Positions 1 to 9,830 of a stretch of DNA of 64,000 bases are shown here, piece after piece; within the stretch, counting starts at the first letter, position 1; every line of letters begins with the position of its first letter. Under the pieces are notes generated by a model. That model saw only the letters and a list, made by a program, of their open reading frames with translations, ran no database searches and was not told where the DNA came from. Position numbers and translations under genes: made by a program. This stretch comes from Chionoecetes opilio (Eukaryota; Arthropoda; Malacostraca; Decapoda; Majidae), in contig JACEEZ010025360.1 in NCBI GenBank assembly GCA_016584305.1, positions 448,501 through 512,500 of the forward strand, given 5' to 3'.

Positions 1-300
1 CTGCAGTTCCTGTTCCGCGATCCTGTCACTGGTCGTCCCCTCACCACCAGGGGGATTGCCGGCCGGCTCCGGGGCGTCATTGAGTCGGCGGATCCGGGTC
101 ACGCCCCTCGCACCCATGACGTCCTCATGCTCTTCATCCTCCTTGGTTCGTCCTCTGGTTGCTGCGTCTCTGGCCTTCCTCCGCACCCATTCCTTGGAGA
201 GGGTACGGGAAGGGGGACAGTGAAGTACGGCCTCGTGCTTCGTGGCTCGTTACCTGTCCCACTCCGTCGTGGACTTCCCCTGTGTTGCCCTGGGACTCCC
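1..300 (+). pseudogene. C-terminal remnant of a DIRS-like tyrosine recombinase
   Basis: Frame 1 reads LQFLFRDPVTGRPLTTRG and then RTHDV, the region of a tyrosine recombinase around the conserved Arg-x-x-His box. The reading then shifts frame and continues ASLAFLRTHSLERVR, passes one in-frame stop, and ends FVARYLSHSVVDFPCVALG. This matches the recombinase end of DIRS/PAT-type retroelements, where the enzyme inserts a circular cDNA. At least one frameshift and one stop make it inactive, and the catalytic Tyr is not visible. The window edge cuts off the 5' part. The inverted repeats just downstream fit the 3' end of such an element. A Crypton recombinase is the alternative. Confidence 0.55.
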
Positions 301-483
301 TCCGTCCGGAGGGGCTGGGGTGATGGACGCCGGGCCTCCCCTTGATGTCTCCGCTTGATTCTGGTGAGTATACTAGTGGTATCGTTTGTTCTTGCGCAGT
401 TGCTCTTTTGCCTCCCCGCGGGGGTCGGGGGCTTCTTGCCCCGTCTCCAAGTGGCAGGTAGCTTAGTGCACTAGCTCTAAGGG

Positions 484-862
484 GACCTAAAATGACGGCT
501 TTGAAGTATGAAATGCCTATTTTTGGGTCCCTGACAGAGCTAGTGCACGGCCTTCGGCCTCCCACCCTTTCTTCCCCACAAAGTTTTCAGCCCCTCTCCC
601 CGGGGGTGCTTATTGGGATGGTTATATGCTGGGCCGGCTGGCGGACCACTGGCCTCGGCAGGGTTGGCACGGCGTTGCCAGATGTGTGTTTCTTTTTCTT
701 TCAGATCTGAGTGTAGCCTGGTTTCATTAACCAGATGTGGGATTAGGTTGCCAGTATACCCAGGGTTTGCCCTGGGTGGCGATCTTTCCTATCCTAATAG
801 CTTAGTGCACTAGCTCTGTCAGGGACCCAAAAATAGGCTTTTCATACTTCAAAGCCGTCATT
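484..862. mobile_element. Inverted-repeat end of the DIRS-like element
   Basis: Positions 491-548 and 805-862 are nearly perfect reverse complements (58 bp; shared core GACGGCTTTGAAGTATG). The motif AGCTTAGTGCACTAGCTCT also occurs directly at about 461 and 801. Split terminal and internal inverted repeats downstream of a tyrosine recombinase are typical of DIRS elements. A different dispersed repeat starts right after 862, so the element probably ends there. The sequence between the arms shows no convincing gene. Confidence 0.55.
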
Positions 863-1000
863 GTAGCGCTGCCAAAGCCCTTTCTAGATGTTGCTGAGCG
901 TAAAAGTGTCGTACACTTCATTACCTCTGACAGAGGCTCAAGGAATAGCGTTAAGGTTGACATTATTGAAGACACAGCAAAGAGTAGCGTGATTGTCTGT
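863..1000 (+). repeat. Dispersed repeat, second copy at about 40734-40856
   Basis: The stretch starting GTAGCGCTGCCAAAGCCC recurs at about 40734-40856 with a few substitutions and small indels. A diverged start of the same family is seen at 2263. The DIRS-like element appears to have inserted at its left edge. From 1001 to about 1290 I see no gene or clear repeat. Confidence 0.6.
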
Positions 1001-1292
1001 ATTACACATCGATATCTAATTGTTTTGAGCTCTTAGAATGGCCTAGCATTGTTTTCTAACTCTATAGATGGACTTGATATTAAACTGAAATGTTTAGGGC
1101 GCTATGAAACTTATTTGAATATCTATTTGCTACACAGCCATTTCACGATGTGCGTCGAGGATGTTTAATGCTTGGATGGACCTGTACGTGTGCAGGCTAC
1201 GTGTACCTACATCTACGATTCACCAATTATTCTTTGCCTAAACCTAGATGAATGCTGGTTGTGATTCATCCTCCAGTGCATCTCCCCCGTTT

Positions 1293-1495
1293 AACATCCA
1301 TGGGCGGGTGTGTGGTGGGCGGGTGTGTGATGGGCGTGTGGTGGGTGGGTGTGTGGTGGGCGGGTGTGTGGTAGGTGTGTGATGGGCGTGTGGTGGGTGG
1401 GTGGGTGGTAGGTGGGTGATGGGCGGATGTGTGATGGGCGTGTGGTGGGTGGGTGTGTGATGGGTGTGTGGTGGGCGGGTGGTGGGTTACACACA
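1293..1495. repeat. GT-rich minisatellite
   Basis: Imperfect tandem copies of GGGTGTGTGATGGGCGTGTGGT-like units, about 200 bp. Long frames on the minus strand here are only His/Pro/Thr repeats and are not genes. 1496-1737 shows nothing recognisable. Confidence 0.85.
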
Positions 1496-1737
1496 ACGGG
1501 TGTGTTATAATCTTGGAGAGGCTTCCTACCGTGTTGGAGCTGAATCAGACTGATGAAATGTTCGTATTCGTGCCCTGCGATAGGTTCTCTAAAAGGCTTT
1601 CTTTTTGTGTGATATAACATATATACCAAATTTATACATTTCTATTGCAAATGTAATATCACTCATGAATATATTTAAGTATTTGACTATACCAAAGCAA
1701 TAATACACCAGTTTTGGTGCTAAGCCAGCAAGCATCA

Positions 1738-2180
1738 ACGAAGATTCGGACGCATTGAAAGATTCGAGGGATTGGAAAAATTGTTCCCAGACGTCGCTGG
1801 AGAATTTTAATATTTGTGACTTCTTACCTGTTAAGAGTCACCTACTCTACTCCTTACTACTCCTTACCTACTCCTAATTAAATACAGTATCCTTTGCATG
1901 TCGTGCGCATGCAATGAATGTTGAATTGGATGAGAATTAAAGATAAACAGAAACATTTACGGGAGGAGGTCTGATAAGATTTTCTCATGCACGCGATCTG
2001 ATTGGCCAGGCTCTTGAAAGGACCAACCACACCCAAAAGAGTATATTTTTCCCAAGAAAAGTATAATTTTACTCGAGAGATCTGGTCCTTTTTCTGTACA
2101 CGCAAAAGAGTAGAAAATAAGTGGGCGGAGCTTAAATAAGTATAATTCTGCTTTGTAATGTAGTCACAAAATACGCCTTA
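1738..2180 (+). repeat. Direct repeat, copy 1 of a ~440-bp unit
   Basis: Starts AAGATTCGGACGCATTGAAAG and ends CACAAAATACGCC. A second copy lies at 2998-3441, about 1,260 bp downstream and in the same orientation, with only scattered differences. It has no coding potential. Confidence 0.85.
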
Positions 2181-2243
2181 TTTAAGGCGTATTTTGTGCG
2201 TCCCCTTGGAAGTAAAATTATACTTATTTAAGCTCCGCCCCTG
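2122..2243. repeat. Palindromic MITE-like end (GGGCGGAGCTTAAATAAG)
   Basis: GGGCGGAGCTTAAATAAGTA near 2124 is mirrored by its reverse complement near 2220-2238. The centre is a further perfect palindrome around CCTTATTTAAGG at about 2180. The same ctccgcccctgcttgccatc end occurs at 40707, and related GCTCCGCCC/GGGCGGAGC ends occur at 3390, 38909 and 41013. This is a small non-autonomous family. Confidence 0.6.
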
Positions 2244-2997
2244 CTTGCCATCACAAAATACGATTGTAGCGCTGCCAGACGCTTCTACAGACGGAGCCGA
2301 AGGAAAATGTATCGTACATTCACTGGGAGAGCCAGACAGACCTCGCTCTCACAACCTTAAAAAAATTACCAACTGTAATTCGAAGACGTACGGAATCATG
2401 GTACATCATGTTGCCATCATGGAAGACAGCAACAATTTATCATTTACATTTATCACTTTTCCTCTCTTCTCTTTTCTTCCTTTCCCTTCCCTTTCCTTTC
2501 TTTTTCCATTTCTTTCCTTCTTTCTCTTCCCTTTTTTTCTCTTCTCCTCTTTTCTCTTTTCTGCTCCTTCCTCAAATCTCCAGGCGTTCGCCCTTTTCGG
2601 CAGACCGCTATAGGTTAGGTTAGGTAAGGGTTTGTATGAGTCCATCCAGAGTAACTTTGTGTGGGAATCACAATGAGGTTATTTTCAAGAAAATCCTGTG
2701 GTTAGTTTCGGAGCTACAGCCATGCGTAGAGGGCCGCCAGCTGCCGAAATCGGCGAACACATGAGGAACCCTGAGAGCACCTCAGAGCACCTCACCTCGC
2801 CTCACTGGAGGATTGTGGAGGTGTTCGTATATCCATTATGTACAATTTTTGGGTGACATTCCTGTGTAAGTTATGACAAATGTACCAGTTACATTGCATT
2901 TTTTAAGTAATTATAACTATTACTAAAGAGATTGTTTATTATTTTAGTGTATTATGGCCAAAATACGAGTTTTATCGTGCTTGCCACAAGTCTTAAC
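2244..2997. other. Repeat-derived DNA without a gene
   Basis: Holds a diverged copy of the GTAGCGCTGCC repeat (2263-2350) and a C/T-rich low-complexity tract (2455-2570). The rest, including 2571-2997, shows nothing I recognise. Confidence 0.6.
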
Positions 2998-3441
2998 AAA
3001 GATTCGGACGCATTGAAAGACTGGCGGGATTGAAAAAATTGTTCCCAGATGTCGCTGGAGAATTTTAATATTTGTGACTTCTTACCTGTTAAGAGTCACC
3101 TACTCTACTCCTTACTACTCCTTACCTACTCCTAATTAAATACAGTATCCTTTGCATGTCGTGCGCATGTAATGAATGTTGAATTGGGTGAGAATTGAAG
3201 ATAAACAGAAACATTTACAGGAGGAGGTCTGATAAGATTTTCTCATGCGCGCGATCTGATTGGCCAGGCTCTTGAAAGGACCACCCACACCCAAAAGAGT
3301 ATATTATTCCCAAGATAAGTATAATTTTACTCGAGAGAGTGCATCTGGTCCTTTTTCTGTACACGCAAAAGAGTAGAAAATAAGTGGGCGGAGCTTAAAT
3401 AAGTATAATTCTGCTTTGTAATGTAGTCACAAAATACGCCT
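2998..3441 (+). repeat. Direct repeat, copy 2 of the ~440-bp unit
   Basis: Same unit as 1738-2180, same strand. It breaks off after CACAAAATACGCC, where copy 1 runs into the palindrome. 3442-4011 contains no recognisable gene. Confidence 0.85.
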
Positions 3442-4011
3442 TTACCTACATTTGATTTGACTTTGCTAACTTTACTATAATTATCACCTCGCCTTTACTG
3501 AGTGGCCCGACCCTTAATAATTCGTATATTTTCCGCATGTGGCCCTCTGTTAAAAAAGTTTGGACACCCATTTAAGACCTTTTTATAGACCGTTTAAGCT
3601 GATACAATAATAATAATATAGGCACTGTTGAGTAATATTGGGCTATAAGCTGTACTGTACTTTTCTTCTTTTTACAGTGGTGTGTGTGCAGTGTTCAGTA
3701 TTGACAAGAGTAATGCTGGACTAACTTTTGTACATTGCAAGTTCAGTACAAACCCCACGAAACCCTTAGTAAGTATGGGAGCTCCTGTATTTGCCTCAAT
3801 TATTACTTTTGTTCAGGAGTAACAACTCCAATTGTTATTAATTTTACTCATGGTGGTTTATCTATAACTATTTCCAGTGTTTGAGTTCCTTTTGACCCAT
3901 TGCCATAATGACACTAGCTACCCCCTTGTTATGCAAATTTCTGCCTTATTGTATTAATTTGTTCATATCTAGGGGAATTTTCACACTATTATAGTGTATA
4001 CGTATATAGTG

Positions 4012-4358
4012 GGGAGGCGGTAGCGGAGTGGTTAGCGTCTCTGACTGGCGTTCTCGGTGACCAGAGTTCGATCCCCGAAGAAAACCAAAACCTTTCTGCA
4101 CCGTCGAGTGGCCTAAGAACACCCACATACCCTGCCCATCAACTCTACCTTCGATTGCGAGTGCATCGGGGTACACAGGGGGGCGGCATGAGCCTCTAAT
4201 CACAGGCGTCACTATAAAAAACCTGCCTGCGCCACCACGGGCGAGGACCAACCATCACAGCCCTCAAGTGAACCTCCAGAGACTACCATCCGAGCCCTGG
4301 GTCACCACTACCTACAGGCGCTATAGGCACAAATATATATATAAAAAAAAAAAAAATT
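4012..4358 (+). mobile_element. tRNA-derived SINE
   Basis: The head contains a Pol III A-box-like TAGCGGAGTGGTTAGCG and a B-box-like AGAGTTCGATCCCCGA at about 4025-4077. A ~230-bp body follows, ending in a short TA repeat and an A-rich tail (about 4335-4357). This is the layout of a tRNA-headed SINE. The long minus-strand frame across it is not a gene. Confidence 0.7.
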
Positions 4359-4678
4359 ATACTATTATAATATACAATTTTTCAGCTTTCCAGGATACTT
4401 CGATAATTCTATGGAAAAACCTACATGAAATAGACACAGGTGTAAATATTTATAGCCTCGTTTTTTTTCTAACTTCGTCGCATCGTCTTTTATATTTCTA
4501 GACAATTTGGACTTCTCTTTTAACCCTCTCACGCACGAAAAGTTTAATAAGTTTCTCTTTCTACTGCGACATCCGTCTGGGGCTCCCTAAGGGGCCCCGC
4601 AGAATGGCCTGACTGTGCGGCGATTTTTTTTTTTTTATCAATTTCACCAACGTATTTTTTTTTCCTGGCATTATTATA

Positions 4679-5307
4679 CAGTGTCCGCAAAAAGTATAGA
4701 GCGTTTGCCATATAAATCAGTGACAAAAAGCACCCACAAGTATGTGGGCTTGGCAGCCAAGTAGTGTTGCCAACAGGAACCAACTTTTATCTGGCAACAC
4801 GGACATATATAGTAGGGAAACTGGAGTCATAGTTACCCTCTCAGTGCTCACTGAGCTGCCTTTGAGAAGGGTTCTGTGATGCTTGCTCCCATACCATGAC
4901 CCTCTAATTTGGTTTGTCAGTTTGTTGGTACTGCAGCTTTTGTACCCACACATCCAGATGGCTCCAACCAACCTTAGTACTGAGGAAAAGGCTTGTATTT
5001 TGGCCTGGAAGGTGGAAAATGTGTCAATAAAAGAAATAGCTAGACGCACAGGCCGTGGGGCGAGCACCATCCGGCGTCTTGTTTCTACCGGTAGCGGCCT
5101 CCCTGCTAACGTCGTACCACAAAGAAAACCAATCCCTGGAAGGCCAAGGAAGACTTCAAAGGCCACTGACACCCTCCTGCGACGTGAAGTAATGAAGGAT
5201 CCAAAAACCACAGCAGGTGATTTAAAAAAAAGGCATCCAAAAGTTCTCGAAGGAGTTGCAGAAAGAACAGTTCATGGCAAAACGCTCTATACTTTTTGCG
5301 GACACTG
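4679..5307 (+). mobile_element. Internally deleted Tc1/mariner element
   Basis: 34-bp terminal inverted repeats (4679-4712 and 5274-5307, starting CAGTGTCCGCAAAAAGTATA) are nearly identical and flanked by TA on both sides (4677-4678, 5308-5309), the Tc1/mariner signature. At 629 bp it is about half the size of an autonomous element and keeps only the transposase N-terminus. Confidence 0.85.
4958..5277 (+). pseudogene. Tc1-like transposase, N-terminal DNA-binding part only
   Basis: The frame from MAPTNLSTEEKACILAWK has the first helix-turn-helix (IKEIARRTGRGASTIRRL) and then the GRPRK motif that lies between the two HTH units in Tc1 transposases, followed by the second HTH start (DPKTTAGDLKKRHP). 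It then runs directly into the right TIR. The whole DDE/D catalytic domain of roughly 200 residues is missing, so the product cannot transpose. I chose the Met at 4958 because homology begins there; the frame is open further upstream. A truncated product could still bind TIRs, but that is speculation. Confidence 0.75.
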
Positions 5308-5832
5308 TATATCGTTGGTTTTGCAAGAGATTATTCTGCCTTATGAAAGAAAAAAATAACAAGAAATGCAAATAAATAGCGGAATTTACCGACTCGGGGA
5401 AAAACATTGAGTAAAGAGAAATAAAAATACTACGTTCACCACTTCGTAGCTCGAAACTTCCTGAGTAGACTTTTTATGGTTTATATGCTAATAAAAGTGG
5501 ATTTTTATGAGGATTCCAATGCTACCATTAGAATTTTCATATGGCCATTAGTTCTTGAGAAAATGGAGGAAAACTGAAACACATGTTGGAAGATGGATTA
5601 GGCTACAAGTATGGCTTACCCGGCTTGGGACACGTTTTAAAGGGACGACAGTCCGCGCTCACAGGCTGCCTGCTGAGAGGAAACTGAGACACAGGCCCTT
5701 ATCATTTCAAATCCACCCTCACGAGAGAGTTGATAATTATTTTATTTTATAGGTCTAGCTTGGATCTTTGACACAGAAAATGTTGACACGATTCTGATAT
5801 ACTTTATTTTTGGCGAATTTTTACAAGTTTTT

Positions 5833-5893
5833 TGACGCGAATCGCGTCAAAAGCTCATATGTAGATGGTTCCGTTTTGACGCGAATCGCGTCA
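5833..5893. repeat. Twin 17-bp near-perfect palindromes
   Basis: TGACGCGAATCGCGTCA occurs at 5833-5849 and again at 5877-5893, start to start 44 bp. Each is self-complementary except for the central A. They lie just inside the right end of the TTAA element and may be subterminal transposase-binding sites. Confidence 0.7.
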
Positions 5894-6217
5894 CGGTGTG
5901 TGAGAGAGTTAATGCAGTTATCATCACTTTTCCTGCGGCTGTCCAATGATGAAGACAGAGTAAGGTTTATGCGATATACATATATGTGATCGTGCAGACA
6001 ATAGGAGTGTAACTTATGCGTGGAAAGACTGCTTTTTAAGGCAATCAGCAGAGAAACCATTAAAACCCTGGATACAGTTATTGAAAGTCACACCTGCACT
6101 GCCAACCCAACAACTGCTGGGGCCATTACTCCCTCACAGAACACAAGGGCACGGCTGCCACCACAAACGTAACACACTGCCCACCACCACCACCCATTGC
6201 TACAGGCACGGGTACAG

Positions 6218-6934
6218 CTACACTTGTCCACACAACACACCACCTGAAAAGTGGATCTTCACGTGCCTGGCAATTTCCCTCTTTGTCTTGAAACACTTGC
6301 TACAAATATCACACTTGAACTCCCTCAAGCCAGTGTGCCTAAAGGTGTGTTTGTTGAGTTCAGAGCGGGTATAAAACCTTTTCCCACACTCTAGGCATTC
6401 ATGATTCTTAACACCACTGTGTATCAGGGTGTGTGTGGTGAGGCCATCCTTTCTAGCAAATCTTTTCCCACACTCTAAACATTCATGATTCTTAACACCA
6501 CTGTGTGTCAGGGTGTGTTGGGTAAGCTCACTCTTTGTAGTAAATCTTTTCCCACACTCTAAACATCCATAATTCTTAACACCACTGTGTATCAGGGTGT
6601 GTGTGGTGAGGTCACCCTTTATAGTAAATCTTTTCCCACACTCTAAACATTCATGATTCTTAACACCACTGTGTGTCAGGGTGTGTCTGGTGAGGTGACT
6701 CTTTAAAGTAAATCTTTTCCCACACTCTAAACATGCATAATTCTTAACACCACTGTGTGTCAAGGAATGTCTCTCAAGCAGACTCTTGCATTTGAATGTT
6801 TTGCCACACTGTTGGCACTTCAGCTCACTGTGTGCCTTGAGGCCTGAGCTGCCTGCCTCCAGGTGATTCTTGCCATCACACCTGTGCCTCCCCACACCTG
6901 AGGCAGACTGATCCTGCTGCTCCCGGCCACTCAT
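6218..6934 (-). CDS. C2H2 zinc-finger protein, 7 fingers
   Basis: Encodes 238 aa if started at MSGREQQ (codon 6932-6934), the first in-frame ATG after a good acceptor at 7079-7080. Seven tandem C2H2 fingers (C-x2-C-x12-H-x3-H) occupy residues about 39-229, joined by unusual SGVKN linkers in place of TGEKP; the last linker is TGLRE. The helix positions thought to contact DNA differ between fingers, so it is likely a sequence-specific DNA-binding nuclear protein. A short Gly/Ser-rich N-terminus carries no KRAB, BTB or ZAD domain that I can see. No stops or frameshifts occur. It is a paralogue of the 18-finger gene at 28280-29887: both share an upstream sequence ending CAG/GTGCTGAGG. A longer start upstream would need a non-ATG codon. 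Confidence 0.85.
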   Translation of the reverse strand: MSGREQQDQSASGVGRHRCDGKNHLEAGSSGLKAHSELKCQQCGKTFKCKSLLERHSLTHSGVKNYACLECGKRFTLKSHLTRHTLTHSGVKNHECLECGKRFTIKGDLTTHTLIHSGVKNYGCLECGKRFTTKSELTQHTLTHSGVKNHECLECGKRFARKDGLTTHTLIHSGVKNHECLECGKRFYTRSELNKHTFRHTGLREFKCDICSKCFKTKREIARHVKIHFSGGVLCGQV

Positions 6935-7078
6935 GCTGCTGCCGGGCCCCACAGCCTCCACCGCAGCAATACTCTCACCAGCACACGCGACGGCCGGTCC
7001 TGCGGGAACCCTCGGGGATGCCGGAGCGAGCCGGGTCAGTGCCGGGCGGAGCAGCCGGCTTGGATGTGACCTCAGCAC

Positions 7079-7112
7079 CTGCAACAGTGGTAACAGTCAG
7101 GACACAGAGAAC
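7079..7112 (-). promoter_or_regulatory. Splice acceptor of the zinc-finger coding exon
   Basis: On the minus strand a pyrimidine-rich tract ends ACTGTTGCAG with the exon starting GTGCTGAGG at 7078. The second zinc-finger gene has the same junction at 30060 (AATGTTACAG/GTGCTGAGG). Conservation between paralogues supports a real acceptor and an upstream, probably non-coding, exon. That exon could not be located. Confidence 0.6.
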
Positions 7113-7254
7113 CATGCGCTGCCCTGACACTGCTCCTACCTGCGGGGCCCACACCCTGCTTCCTGCCTCACTCACACTACACTTGGCAAGGCTTCCTCTC
7201 CCTCCTCCTCCGACCTCCACGCTTCCAAAAATTCTAAATCCGCCAAAAAGTTGT

Positions 7255-7372
7255 GTTGGGACAGTTTGCCGAGAGGTTAGAAGGTTAGTAGAAGACGTGC
7301 ATGACAAAAGATTAGTCCTTCATAAGGTAGTAAGCAAGCTATGGCAGGGGCGATAAAACGAATCTTAACCTA
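7255..7372 (+). repeat. Dispersed repeat (TATGGCAGGGGCGATAAAAC), copy 1
   Basis: The segment ending ATGGCAGGGGCGATAAAACG is repeated at about 7540-7655 and 34480-34616. No coding potential. Confidence 0.7.
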
Positions 7373-7447
7373 AAATAAAGCTATACTAAACTTAACCTTA
7401 CCCTAACCTAGCCTGGCTGCTGTCCGTGAGGTAGGGCTGGGAGAGGC

Positions 7448-7655
7448 GCCCGTCCCGCGGTCTAGACTGCGCTGATGGCGACAGCGGAGTGGCATCTATT
7501 TATTCATATTAGATAATTTTTGTCTGTGATTTTGACCAAAGTAACAGCTTGCCAAGAGGCTTGAAGGTTAGTAGAAGACGTGTATGACACAAGTTTAGTC
7601 CTTCATAAGGAAGTAAGCGAGATATGGCAGGGGCGATAAAACGAATCTTAACCAA
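7448..7655 (+). repeat. Dispersed repeat, copy 2 (longer)
   Basis: Starts near AGACTGCGCTGATGGCGAC and ends GGCGATAAAACGAATCTTAA. A matching longer copy lies at 34405-34616. It directly abuts the LINE remnant that follows. Confidence 0.7.
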
Positions 7656-7868
7656 ATGGGAAGATGGAGGAACCATTAAATTGTAGACCAGTGTCAATGA
7701 CTAGTGCAGTATGCAAGATAGGTGAGAAAATAATCAAGAAACAATGGATGGAATATTTAGAAAGTGACGGTATAGTAACGGACAGGCAGTATGGTATTAG
7801 CAAAAGGAGATCATGTGTAACCAGCTTAATACGCTTTTACTCAAGAATAATTGATAGAACACAGGCTA
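7656..7868 (+). pseudogene. Old LINE reverse transcriptase, fragment 1
   Basis: Reads RPVSMTSAVCKIGEKIIKK, then QYGISKRRSCVTSLIRFYS, the early reverse-transcriptase blocks of a CR1/Jockey-like non-LTR element. The frame stops making sense at 7869, where a TA-flanked MITE begins. It resumes at 8131 (RDGWADCVYVDLKKA) and again at 14155. Together the three pieces give one colinear RT, so this is one old LINE broken by two insertions. Confidence 0.7.
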
Positions 7869-8128
7869 CCGTAGATAACACTATAGTCGCCAGTCACTTG
7901 CCACTGCACTAATGTCGCCAGGCACAATATATTACGAATTTTAGCATCACTACAGACTTTGATGTGCCACTGAAGACATGTAGTGTGATGTACATAATAT
8001 AAACTACTACTATGCATGCCTTTTCAGTGGCACATAAAAGTCTGTAGTGATGCTTAAATTCGTAATATATTGTGCTTGGCGACATCACTACAGTGGGAAG
8101 TGACTGGTGACTATAGTGTTATCTACGG
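7869..8128. mobile_element. TA-flanked MITE, copy 1
   Basis: TIRs CCGTAGATAACACTATAGTC (7869) and its reverse complement ending 8128 are flanked by TA (7867-7868, 8129-8130). Inner arms are also complementary (AATATATTACGAATTT near 7928 and its partner near 8060). Removing it with one TA rejoins the LINE frame. A larger copy lies at 48931-49379. Confidence 0.8.
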
Positions 8129-8176
8129 TAGAGATGGCTGGGCAGATTGTGTCTATGTAGATCTAAAAAAGGCATT
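8129..8176 (+). pseudogene. Old LINE reverse transcriptase, fragment 2
   Basis: Encodes RDGWADCVYVDLKKA, the RT block with the first catalytic Asp (VDLKKAF). It ends at AAGGCATT (8169-8176), the 8-bp duplication flanking the foldback element. The next residues continue at 14155. Confidence 0.7.
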
Positions 8177-8395
8177 GGTATTATTTTACGACAGGACCAA
8201 ACTTCCCTACACAATTGGGAGCATGGTTTTTGTTTACCTTATTGTATTCGAAGAGACATTTTCTCTGAGCTTTCCGTCGCAAATCAATAGTTTCGGAGAT
8301 ATAGAACATTTTAGGTGGGAGGAGGAATACGTCTCCTTGTATACAAAATGCCTCCCTCTTCCTCTTCTTGTGACCTGCATCGCTTTTGTTTGGTA

Positions 8396-9450
8396 TTTTA
8401 CACAGCGCGTCAAAGTATTGTTCGCGACATCATAACACAGCGCTTCCATACGGGAATTCAGAAAATGTACTCTATGGCAGCCTACTGACTTCCGAGAGAG
8501 ATATCTTACATATGGCAGCTTGTTTAAGGCACGGGCAGTCCATCAAGACCGTTGAGGAATGTTCAGATGCCACTTGTCAATCAATTATAGACGAAGCATT
8601 TTAAAAAGTATCGCCTTCCTTCCCGCGAGTAATTTGAACAGACGCGCGTTGGTATGACTATCATTATTTTCGTAATGAGTGGCAAGAAAGACCTAATAAA
8701 GGAGCAAATTAAAGTTATTGTATCTCTACACAAGGCAGAGAGGCCAGTGGAAGAAATATCAAAGATTGTGGATGTTACGAGGAGATGTGTGCATAAGTGG
8801 GTGGAAAGTTTCACGGTGGGTTGCATCGTAGCGACAGCCGCGACACCAGAACATTATAAGTGGCCAGGGCGAGGGTGTAAAAGTCATATCGCAATATTTT
8901 TCTTGCTCTTAATTGAGGATGGGCATCCACTTGACGTTTCATGACATTTAGGGTGCTTGCTGATGTTTTACACCCTCGCCCTGGCCACTTATAATGTTCT
9001 GGTGTCGCGGCTGTCGCTACGATGCAACCCACCGTCAAACTTTCCACCCACTTATGCACACATCTCCTCGTAACATCCACAATCCTTGATATTTCTTCCA
9101 CTGGCCTCTCTGCCTTGTGTAGAGATACAATAACTTTAATTTGCTCCTTTATTAGGTCTTTCTTGCCACTCATTATGAAAATAATGATAGTCATACCAAC
9201 GCGCGTCTGTTCAAATTACTCGCAGGAAGGAAGGCGATACTTTTTAAAATGCTTCGTCTATAATTGACAAGTGGCATCTGAACATTCCTCAACGGTCTTG
9301 ATGGACTGCCCGTGCCTTAAACAAGCTGCCATATGTAAGATATCTCTCTCGGAAGTCAGTAGGCTGCCATAGAGTACATTTTCTGAATTCCCGTATGGAA
9401 GCGCTGTGTTATGATGTCGCGAACAATGCTTTGGCGCGTTGTGTATTAAA
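8396..9450. repeat. Large hairpin: ~485-bp inverted arms with an 83-bp loop
   Basis: 8396-8882 and 8966-9450 are reverse complements with only scattered mismatches. Each arm carries the same coding stretch MSGKKDLIKEQIKVIVSLHK, followed by the HTH EEISKIVDVTRRCVHKWVE, resembling the N-terminus of IS630/Tc1-type transposases. On the minus strand the frame continues through the loop (PQLRARKI), so the minus copy is the parent and the plus copy looks like an inverted duplication. Confidence 0.8.
8811..9170 (-). pseudogene. IS630/Tc1-type transposase N-terminal fragment
   Basis: Starting at MSGKKDLIKEQ, this fragment has one helix-turn-helix (residues about 10-45) and then, through the loop of the hairpin, a second HTH-like stretch (MKRQVDAHPQLRARKI). 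The frame then runs into the mirrored arm, where the peptide is meaningless. No catalytic domain remains. The plus-strand mirror lies at about 8675-8878. I infer a captured fragment, not the gene that mobilised the 8-bp-duplicating element. That inference is weak. Confidence 0.55.
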
Positions 9451-9484
9451 CTTTTTTTTATTATTGGACCCAGTTAGGAGGTTA

Positions 9485-9830
9485 AAGGTTAGGTTAGGTT
9501 AGGTTAGGTAAGGTAAGGTAAAGTAAGGTAAGGTAAGGTTCAGGTTAGGTTAGGTTAGGTTAGGTTAGGTTAGGTTAGGTTAGGTTAGGTAAGGTAAGGT
9601 AAGGTAAGGTAAGGTAAGGTAAGGTAAGGTAAGGTAAGGTAAGGTAAGGTAAGGTAAGGTTAGGTTAGGTAAGGTAGGTAAGTAAGGTAAGGTAAGGTAA
9701 GGTAAGGTAAGGTAAGGTAAGGTAAGGTAAGGTAAGGTAAGGTAAGGTAAGGTTCAGGTTCAGGTTAGGTTAGGTAAGGTAAGGTAAGGTTCAGGTTAGG
9801 TTAGGTAACGTAAGGTTAGGTAAGGTAGCC
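9485..9830. repeat. Telomere-like (TTAGG)n/(TAAGG)n array
   Basis: About 345 bp of GGTTA and GGTAA pentamers with some GGTTCA. TTAGG is the usual arthropod telomere repeat. The array sits inside the right arm of the foldback, so it is interstitial and not a chromosome end. Confidence 0.9.

Larger units (their letters stand above)
4524..5908. mobile_element. TTAA-flanked (piggyBac-type) non-autonomous element
   Basis: TTAA at 4520-4523 is followed by CCCTCTCACGCACG, and GTGTGTGAGAGAG at the right end is followed by TTAA at 5909-5912. TTAA duplication with a short pyrimidine-rich TIR is typical of piggyBac-like elements. No piggyBac transposase is visible. The interior is interrupted by a Tc1/mariner derivative (4679-5307). 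Near the right end sit two palindromes (5833-5849, 5877-5893). Confidence 0.5.

Noticed and set aside
1293..1495. CRISPR array or other spaced-repeat system
   Set aside because: Repeats are contiguous with no unique spacers, and the DNA is eukaryotic.
9485..9830. A true chromosome end
   Set aside because: The array is degenerate and flanked on both sides by unique and transposon sequence.
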